Below are positions 56,316 through 64,000 of a DNA stretch of 64,000 bases, in pieces. The first letter of the stretch is position 1. Every line of letters starts with the position of its first letter. Made by a program: the position numbers and the translations under genes. The notes beneath the pieces were generated by a model. The model did not search any database. It saw nothing but the letters and a program-made list of their open reading frames with translations, and was not told where the DNA came from. The DNA comes from Chamaecyparis obtusa (lineage: Eukaryota; Streptophyta; Pinopsida; Cupressales; Cupressaceae): the NCBI GenBank assembly GCA_027943335.1, contig BSBK01002081.1, positions 310,001 through 374,000 of the forward strand, written 5' to 3'.

Positions 56316-57582
56316 CTAGCTTAAGGATTTTTCTTTGTGTTCCTCTATCCTTGTCATTTCTAACAAAAGAACTTTGAGAGTGATTTGTGATAGTAACTTA
56401 CTCATGTCAACATGAATGTACTTTGTGTCAACTATATCTTGTTTAATAATAGTGACCAACTTATTTTCTTCATGGTCAATCAAGCTAGGATGATCCTTGC
56501 TTTGGGTTTTAACCTCCTTTTGGGAAGAAATGATAGTTTCCTCCAAGGGTTTAGCTTTCACTCTATAAGTCATATTGCGACTAGAAAAAGTGACATTCCT
56601 TTTCATCTTAGTTTTCTTGAAAACCTCAACAGCCTTATATTTATCCTGAGATTGTTTCACATCCTTTTCTGACTTTTTAATGAATATACTAGTTGGCTTG
56701 TGATTTGGGTCACCCACCACCCTATTCCTTAAGTTATAATTACTCTTGTCTTGGGTAATCATATCTACTATGATTTGTGCAATTTCCTCATTAGATGGCC
56801 TTCTCAACACAAATGATCCATCATCTCTCAAGGTATTACACTAGACTTTATCTAGTTTACCATCTTCCTCATCAGAAAAAACTTGTTGATGGTAAACCTC
56901 ATTCCCAAATTGGGTGCTAGATACATCTTGAACCTCATCCTCTTCATTGGATTCCTTTTCATCATACATGCATGAAGAAGTCATGGGACATCCTCAGCCA
57001 TCATAAGACTCTTCATCATTACTTTCTTGTTCTCCATCTACAGAGACATTTTGAGAAACTGCATAGTAATAAGGATCATGAGGTGATTGAAAAACAATAC
57101 ACCATGGAACATCATCATTCATGCTCACTATGTTCTTGTGTAATGAGTCAGGAGTTTTATCACTGGGTCTATCCCTTCTTTCAAGAAGCACTGATTTTCC
57201 ATCCTTCCACTGAGTGTTATAGGGATAGTTTTGCATTCTTGGTAATTTGTTAAAGTTATTAAAAGATGGCTTGTAATTTGATGCCAATCTATTATTTCTA
57301 TTCTCACCAGGCTTCAAATATTTTATAGCCTTTAAAATTTGCTTCAAACTATCATCCTCTTTTGGTTTTGTATCAGATTTCCCTAGTTCTTTTCTATTTG
57401 AAACTTGAGGTTTATAGTCATCTCTTCTCCCCAATTTTCCTAATATTCTTCTATTGCTTTCTATGTTAATGGCCAAATTGTAAGCCTTTGTGAGGTTTCT
57501 AGGGTTTTTGTCTCTCAAAAGATATCCCATCTTTGAATCAAAAGCATTTAGATAAGTGACCAAACATATTTTGTCATCCAAC
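56316..57582 (-). pseudogene. Gypsy C gag (5' end missing)
   Basis: LVTYLNAFDSKMGYLLRDKN and NLTKAYNLAINIESNRRIL are the end of a retrotransposon gag capsid region. A Lys- and Asn-rich part follows, then FVLRRPSNEEIAQIIVDMI and a Lys-rich linker leading to protease. It keeps the same frame over 57581-56316 with a stop region near 56832-56993. No zinc knuckle is evident. The capsid start is lost where the CACTA-like terminus begins at 57583. Confidence 0.65.
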
Positions 57583-57935
57583 CACTAGTACAAAAAAAGA
57601 AATATATGACCAAATAAACTACCAAAAATTGTAAATAAATGACCAAATTTGGTCACGTGACCAGTGGTAGTTTATTGCCGATCATTTATCTTTTGACCAA
57701 ATTTATGACTAAACTATTTTAGTCATTTATTTGGTCATTGATTTAGTCATATATTTAGTCATTTATTTGGTTGTTTATTTGGTCATTTGGTAGTTTATTT
57801 GGTCATTTGGTAGTTTATTTGGTCATTTATTTGGTCATTTATTTGGTCATTTATTTAGTCATTTATTTGGTCATTTATTTGGTCATTTATTTGGTCATAT
57901 ATTTAGTCATTAATTTAAAGTCATATATTTAGTCA
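57583..57935 (+). mobile_element. CACTA-like transposon terminus with subterminal repeats
   Basis: CACTAGTACAAAAAAAG has the form of a CACTA (En/Spm) terminal inverted repeat and cuts Gypsy C gag. It is followed by short repeats in both orientations: ATGACCAAAT copies first, then about 16 TTTATTTGGTCAT-type copies (57715-57930), typical of CACTA subterminal regions. Perfect palindromes TGACCAAATTTGGTCA (57641-57656) and GGTCACGTGACC (57652-57663) overlap between the two orientations. The opposite terminus was not found, so the element either runs past 64000 or is a broken end. Confidence 0.55.
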
Positions 57936-57938
57936 TAT

Positions 57939-58010
57939 TAGGGCACGATGGAATCGAACCATCATCCTCCTACTTGTAAAGTAGGTGCTCTTCCATTGAG
58001 CTAGTACCCT
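57939..58010 (-). tRNA. tRNA-Val (UAC), bacterial/mitochondrial type
   Basis: The minus strand folds into a complete cloverleaf of 72 nt including the discriminator: acceptor stem AGGGTAC/GTGCCCT (one G-T pair), D-arm GCTC-AATGGAA-GAGC, anticodon stem CCTAC/GTAGG with loop TTTACAA (anticodon TAC, reading GUA valine codons), a 5-nt variable loop and T-arm GATGG-TTCGATT-CCATC. AGAGCACCT and GGTTCGATTCC resemble bacterial and organellar tRNA-Val more than nuclear eukaryotic tRNA. CCA is not encoded and no intron is present. No other mitochondrial sequence is recognised beside it. It is probably organelle-derived DNA inserted in the nucleus; whether it is transcribed here is unknown. Confidence 0.85.
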
Positions 58011-61000
58011 TTAAAGAATAACCATACCATGTATACTAGTACTTTCCACTAAACATGATTTTAAATTTTTCCATCTAAAGTTCAAGGGTAGAAAAGCTTA
58101 AGGGGAGGACAACTAGTGATACTTTAAACTCAATGGTGATGTTATTCAATGTGCAATATATGAATGAAGTGAATGATGCCATTGGAAAATACATTATTAA
58201 AAAGAGAAAGGCATCCACTTCAAATATCATGACATTTCCAACTAAGAGAAAGTGGAAATAAATAAGCAATGAATCATTTTAGATATCTCTACACTTTTCA
58301 AAACTTGAGGAAATTTGTTTAATTAGAACAAAGCAGCAGTGTAGTAAACACAACAATCCCAATGTCAAATATCAGCCTTGGAAGAAAACAAAAATATGGA
58401 TTCAAATTACAAATACACAATAGATACATACATATTCAAGTTCTTCCAGTCCTTCCCACTCTTCAATAGTTAAGGTATGCTCCTGAGTAGTAAAATAGAA
58501 GTCCCATGTCACTCAAAAAGGGGTAGCAAAGACATAAAGGTCCATGCATGTCAAGCTATGTACATTGCTAGTCTGAATAATTAATAATATCAATTTGAAA
58601 GCAAGAATTAGAAAACAAAAGAGAAAACTAAATGAAACTATTAAGGATTAAATAAAAGTGACATACCACTACTCCTCAAAAAGAACATGTACCACTTCAA
58701 GAAAGGCTAAATGTGTAAACAACCATAGATATTCACAAGATATTAGATGACAAATAAGAAACAAATGGGCTTGTAGCAAAGGCTTTTCTATGAAATCGAT
58801 AAATAATAATCCACTTGATTATGAATAAGCCTTCCAATTAAAAAAATGTATGTAATAAATTTATTGTATTGTAAAAGACTTCCACATTTAGCTGGAACAT
58901 GAATAAAAGTGGACTAAACACAATTCATCATGTTTATTGCTTTCTAGAAGCTTGAAAATTCTACAATTTGTTAGGCAATAGAAAAACTCTAAAGCGTAAA
59001 TGAAGCTTTCAGCCAGATTCAAACTCTATTCTATTTGTAATAATATTATGTTCTCAAAGGCCACATCTTTCTTTTAACGTAATCCTCCTTTAATGTAAAT
59101 AATCCTTCTTGACAAGAACTCTTCATCTACAATAGAGCATGCTAGTTTCTAAAAAATGCTCAGCTCTTGTTCTTGTTATTCTCTTTACATCAGATCACAG
59201 ATGCTTTTTCTATACTTGTCGCTAAAGATGATATCTGTAGGAAAAACAATGTAGATAATGTTGCTTACCAAGTCTTCTGCAACATTAGATTATCCCCCAA
59301 ATAGGTAGAGAGTTCATTTCTTTTTGAGAGCACTAGATTTCCTCTATCTAAATCAAAGGGTTGCTAAATTATAAATATATTTCCTTCAACATTCATGCAC
59401 TACACTAAAAATAATCTAATAACACAGATGAAAATTTCAAACCTTAATAACAAATAATCATTTGCCTCACAAGATCACTTATAGATGTCATTTTAAGAAT
59501 CTAAGTTCCTCAAGTTGTTTTGAGATGGCATACTCAAGATAACAGCCTAGAAGGTGTCACCTTAAATATAACCTACAATCCTTAAGTAGATGGGCATATG
59601 TAGGATTTTATTCCTAGAAAGGATATTTTGAATTCTAATCTATAGATTGACTATGACTGGGCCTTTGTATTTTGTTGCCAAATTATTTGCATCTTGTTTC
59701 CATAAATTATAAAGAATGCATATTTGAGATACAAACTGTCTGTTGGACCCAAATGTAGGCCACATCAATTTCTATGATCTTTTTTTTTTTTTCCCAGGTC
59801 AAAAGTGGTGTAGGGAACCTTGACAAAGACATAAAAGGGGTCACTTGAATGACTCATGAAGAATGATCATCAAGATTTAATGATCTAAAAGATCAAAACA
59901 TGAATGTAATTTGACTTGTAGTCAATTGTGTAATGCCATGTAATGAGCCTAAATCTATAAAGGCATGTGTTGATGTAATAAGAGTTGAATGCCTAGGGTC
60001 ACATATTAGGCCTAGAGGGCCAAAGTTAAGTATTTGATTAGGATTTTTAGATTTAATGCTATGTCAAGGTCCTACATGGACAAATTTCTAAGTCCTGAAG
60101 TCTAGGGATTCATTTAAATAATTTTTAAAATTTAAATATTTGAAATGTAACGGTTAGATTCCAAATGGAGGGAAAGACTAAAAATAGATTTTCTTGTATG
60201 TTTAGGATCCAAATCGATTGGGATCAGTTATAGAAGTTCTTATATGTCTATGTAAGCCTTAGAAGGTATGGGGGCATGTGATTTAGAAGGAGGAGTCAGG
60301 ATTGCAGAAGAGATCTCTATTTTGAATCAATAAATGATAAATTCTCTGCATTTTCACTATCTTTTCTGGTAACCGTCTAGTTGTTTAGTAGTTTCAGTGG
60401 TGGTAAGACTATATTTTTGTTGAATTACTCATTTGGAATGTTTCTACTTTTACTTAAGATCATTTTTTTTCTATAATCATTGCATTGGATTAAGTTTGGA
60501 GGATTTTGGTAAAGACTGGTTTAAAACCTGATTTAGGGTAGCCCGAGAGGGTAAACATGTAATTTCTCTTGATTGGTACATTCCACAAACCTCTCATCTT
60601 GGGAAGTGATGTGGAGGGGGTGTATGATAACTCCCATATAGTTTTTAGGTGTCCATACAACATTTAGCATGTGGTTGAATGAAGAGAAGTGACTGTACAA
60701 TTATAGGAAGAAGGGAAGAATATTGTCTCAGAAAATAGACCGTCAGTGCGGGGGCCATATCATCCAAATAAATTATTGGATCAACCTAAATTTGGGATAT
60801 GTTGGAGAGGACCAAGGTGTGCCAAATTTGACTAGAGTGACCAAAGTAATATGATGTGATTCAAAATTTATGAATGACTCTATTCAGGTCTATATAAGGG
60901 ACAACGCTAGGGCAGTTTATGATGACTTTCCTTCATGAAGGTGTTAAGGGAGATTTTGTGAAGGTATTATATGTTGTGTGGGGATATTTAGAGAGTCCTA

Positions 61001-61796
61001 TTTTCTAACAAGGAGTAGTGGGTCCATTGAGATTGATCCTAGTGGATAGGTCTTTGGAAGAAGTTGAAGCACTAGTAGTTTGTGGACAGTCACAATACAT
61101 ATGATCAAATATGCATTGATTCATGAGAGGAAGATTTCTAATAGTGTAGATATTAGCATGTGGAGTCTAGTGGAGTAGAAGATTGTTGTTTTACTACTAG
61201 CCTCTACATCAAAAATTCACTTCTATGTACATTAGAACCTATTGCAATCATTATTTTGGAGATGGGTTATTGGTAAAACATCAATCCTTTTGTACATGAA
61301 TTAGGATTCTTAGTTTATGCCACCTGACTATTTTCCTACTAGATATTGAGGACATAAAATTTCTAAATGGATCCCTTCACATAACTATTTTTTAATCTTA
61401 TCTAATCAACTAATTTCTCATCTTATTTATTACATTATGTTTATTTCTATCCATAAAAAACTCAATGTTTGTACTAGTTGATGTATGTCTCTATCATCAA
61501 TTGTGTGCCAAGGTCAAGGTCAGTGATAGTGTTCTCTAGCCAAGCAGCAAGGTTTCATGTCATAGCTTTGAGTTTTGGCTCATTAATTTTGTAGGGTGAT
61601 CAAGGTTTTAATATTCCAGATAAAAATGATGATATTTTTGATGGTGATGACTGCAACAATAAAACTCAAAAGAAATGTATGAACTAACATAGGCAATGAG
61701 AGCTTCAAATGGGAAAATTGGAAAAGTGGTGGGAAAACTCCTCTCAAAGTTTCTCATACTGGCAAAAAAATTAGTTTCCCTCTACTTGAGTCAAGT
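58011..61796. other. Non-coding, unassigned
   Basis: No ORF with family features on either strand. TATA-like sequences (CTATAAAGGC near 59957, CTATATAAGG near 60891) and an AATAAA near 60330 could mark decayed LTR or promoter DNA, but no pair of ends was found. Confidence 0.35.
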
Positions 61797-61924
61797 ACAT
61801 GCAAAGATTTTATGAAAGTCCACCTAAGGAAGGAATAGGCAGTAGCTTTAGTGAATCCTACCAAAGAAATCAATGGGATACATCAAGTCTAAGTGGGGCA
61901 CATGCAAAGATTTTATGAAAGTCC
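61797..61924 (+). repeat. 25-bp direct repeat flanking 78 bp
   Basis: ACATGCAAAGATTTTATGAA plus AGTCC occurs at 61797-61821 and 61900-61924. The second copy directly abuts the LTR of element E. Confidence 0.8.
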
Positions 61925-63133
61925 TGTTAGTGTTTGAACCTGCAGATTAGTCAATTACTCAAATAATCCCAATGGCTATAACCTAGAAAGTTACAAACTA
62001 CTAAGGTATTAAGGTTAAGACCTTCTTCACTTTGAGTAATATATACTCAGGCGGGTGTACCTCTATCAATTCAATGTTCAACTGAGCTCTAAATTGAGAA
62101 CTTGCTCCTTCACTGCTTTGTTACTGCCTTCAAAATTCAACTCAATAAGTTGCTAAAACTTTGAGTATAACCCAGATTATCCTGATACACAACATCATGA
62201 TATGGACTATATAAACAGCAACACGAAACAATGGCTTAAGGACATTCATCCTTCTTCCTTTTAGAGTTAAACTCAGGGAAGGGTTAACCTCATTTATTGC
62301 TTCTTCAAAGCATTGAAATACATATTTATGAACTTGTCATAAAATGTCTCAAGTCTGGAAATTATGCATATAAAGTAAAATTTCAGTCAATTATATCTTG
62401 GATGGTAAACCAATGTAAATGGATCTAAAACCAGTCCCTTATCTGTTGGGCATCAGAGTCAAACTCTACCTTCACATATATCTATTAAAATAAATACAAT
62501 GAAACTCAAATGACATGCCTAACATATCATTGTTCCCATTCCTACACCTGTCATCAAATCCACATATAGATATTTAATTCCCAGAGACCTCCCCTAAGAT
62601 TTTACTCTTTCCTTGAAAGAAACTTAAGCTCAACCCCTACATTCACCTTGTGAGGGATGTACTTAAACTGTCTTACAATCTAAATACATAAGGAAACTAA
62701 AACACTCCACATGTAAAGACAATCAAATGATAGTAACAAAGCTCCAGTGTATTGTATTAATTGATCAAATGCATTGATACAGTCTTCCTTGATTTCAAGA
62801 AAATAAGGTTCTATATTCTGGACCTCTCCTTTACAAAAACATTTTCCAACCCCTATCTTCAATAATAACTGACTATTTATACTAATCAACCATCCTGGAA
62901 TCCTTGAAAGGATGCAACAAGCTTCAGATGGCTGATAGAAATTTGCACTAGAAAATAATAGAAAATACAAACAGAAAGATATTTGATAAAGACAGCAAGG
63001 CATATTTTTTCAATTCTAAACAACTTCCGCAGCTGGCACCTTTGTTTGTAGATATTTTCAGAGTAGTTACCAAGTTTTTTATATGAATGATGATGCCATT
63101 ACAAGCTAATTTACATCATTCTCTATTTGAACA
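61925..63133 (-). repeat. Probable 3' LTR of element E
   Basis: 1209 bp. On the minus strand it begins TGTTCAAATAGAGAATG and ends CACTAACA, with GAGGGAGAGCG, purine-rich, just upstream. Only one copy is in view, so the boundaries rest on end sequences and tract position. The ORF's last codons overlap the LTR start. Confidence 0.5.
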
Positions 63134-64000
63134 CGCTCTCCCTCAAATTCTGGATCAGGTGCCAAGTGCAATCTATTCTTCTTCCTCCTCTATCAGCTGG
63201 ATAACCGGTTTTTTCTTCTTCTTTGTTATTAGCTTTTCCCAAGCTACCACATCATCATCAGATGGCCAGTCGTAACTCTATAGCTCCTGTAATAAGTTGA
63301 CTTTCCATTCCCATGTAGAATCAGTCACATTTTTAACTTCTGCTGTAAACTTAATACAGTCACTTTCAACTTTGAATAAATTATCAATTATATTGTTAGT
63401 TCTTTCCACATCCAAAGCCTTATTATCTTTTAGGAAGGCATCTTGCTTGATTACCAACTGACCCATTGACAACTTCCAATCTTCCAGCTTGACCACATTT
63501 CCATTGTCATCATATACCGGGGGCAAATACTTACTGTAGTCTTTATCAAACATGGCTAACCTAGCCTTTACTTGGTTTGACTTTCCTTTGAAAAACTTTG
63601 ACGTAGCACTTATTAGGCCAATCCTTTCAAATACATCAGTCACTACTTTTGGGATATCAGGCCTGTGTTCTTGTAAACTATCAAGTTTATCAAACAACAA
63701 ATTCCTCCCAAACCAAATACTATAGAGTGGCTCCAAGGTGGCTAAATAGTCATTCACCTTTTGATTGGTCTGATGTAATAGGCTGACTGATTTATGAACT
63801 ACATCCATCTTGTCCTTTATTTTGTCTTGCTTGTACTGCACTATTTTGGCTATAGTGTCCAGGGATGCATCCAATTTCACCTTTTCCAAGTCTTCAGCAG
63901 GTCCCTCAGGTGCTTCCAAATTTATCTGAACAGGTACCTCAACTTGCAAAGGAGGAGGAGGAATTATTTTTGAGGCTTCTTCAAGTTTGACCTTTATTTC
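63106..64000 (-). pseudogene. Element E ORF, C-terminal part, unknown protein
   Basis: Open from the window edge to a TAG at 63278-63280, then in the same frame to 63173 (SYDWPSDDDVVAWEKL, KKKKKPVIQLIEEEE), and after a one-base shift to 63106 (APDPEFEGERVQIENDVN). The upstream part is Pro-rich (IIPPPPLQVEVPVQINLEAP). Long helical, coiled-coil-like stretches follow (LDTIAKIVQYKQDKIKDKMD, VVHKSVSLLHQTNQKVNDYL, VERTNNIIDNLFKVESDCI). No pol domain is seen. The build resembles the C-terminal part of ORF2 in elements A and B and the ORF at 29880-30740, without clear sequence alignment. I do not recognise the family. Confidence 0.55.

Larger units (their letters stand above)
41881..57582 (-). mobile_element. 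Ty3/Gypsy retrotransposon 'C', split and decayed
   Basis: Gag (57581-56316), protease, RNase H, RT, degenerate RNase H and integrase (56315-52800), then, past inserted element B, the integrase C-terminal part (42912-42258) and a non-coding tail. The right end is cut at 57582 by the CACTA-like terminus, so the 5' LTR and gag start are missing. No LTR could be defined at the left: 41881-42257 may be 3' non-coding or partial LTR. Domain order is the same as in D, but the sequences differ widely, so it is a different family. Both key catalytic sites are damaged. Confidence 0.7.
61925..64000 (-). mobile_element. LTR element 'E', 3' part, runs off the window
   Basis: An LTR at 61925-63133 with TGTT...AACA ends is preceded, in the minus direction, by a purine tract and a long ORF reaching the window edge. 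The target-side flank is AGTCC. The other LTR and primer site lie beyond 64000, so the class cannot be told. Confidence 0.55.

Noticed and set aside
59760..60900. Possible solo LTR with TATA-like and AATAAA motifs
   Set aside because: No matching TG/CA ends, second copy or target duplication could be found.
62680..63003. 107-codon minus-strand ORF
   Set aside because: It falls inside the probable LTR of element E, with no domain and random-looking composition.

Overview
The window reads as plant nuclear DNA from a large, repeat-rich genome. Nearly all of it is LTR retrotransposon sequence, much of it nested. Between the elements lie decayed pieces of plant genes: histone H2B, a BZR1-type DNA-binding exon, a CHD-type chromatin remodeler and the GTPase NOG1. 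An intact bacterial/mitochondrial-type tRNA-Val(UAC) is also present. That tRNA, with the size of the elements, hints at a gymnosperm or other non-flowering lineage; this is inference. No prokaryotic operon, CRISPR array or intact cellular gene was found.

Layout. 1-3.6 kb: gene fragments (H2B, BZR1-type exon, CHD helicase end). 3.67-14.05 kb: a composite LTR element with three 2.4-kb LTRs, the leftmost inverted. Both outer ends are the same (3') LTR end, and the whole is flanked by the 5-bp duplication CTAAC. Its only gene is a decayed ORF of about 590 codons without polymerase. 14.15-18.5 kb: the CHD gene resumes and its next coding segment has expanded into about eleven 357-bp (119-codon) tandem copies. 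18.56-18.75 kb: NOG1 fragment. 19.3-20.5 kb: 3' end of an unrecognised gene whose small exons are all phase 0 (minus strand). 20.5-29.8 kb: Ty3/Gypsy element 'D' (minus), with gag-protease-RNase H-RT-degenerate RNase H-integrase in essentially one frame; its 3' end is deleted and fused to a truncated LTR. 29.9-32.9 kb: two decayed unknown ORFs, strong palindromes and a 42-bp minisatellite. 33.3-34.4 and 41.64-41.88 kb: a hAT-like gene remnant split by element 'A'. 34.40-41.64 kb: element A (minus), a Copia-primed element without pol. 41.9-57.58 kb: Gypsy element 'C' (minus), split by element 'B' (42.91-52.79 kb, plus, same family as A, TSD GCACA), itself split by a 2.7-kb solo LTR. 57.58-58.01 kb: CACTA-like terminus with subterminal repeats and the tRNA. 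58.0-61.9 kb: nothing recognised. 61.9-64 kb: 3' LTR and ORF of another element ('E') running off the window.

Relationships. The composite's LTR ends and primer-binding site resemble those of Gypsy D, so D-type elements are the likely source of its enzymes. A, B and probably E carry long conserved proteins but no polymerase, so they too would need proteins supplied in trans. LTRs of the composite, D and the solo LTR carry series of long imperfect hairpins whose sequences differ while pairing is kept. Names A-E are labels used only here.
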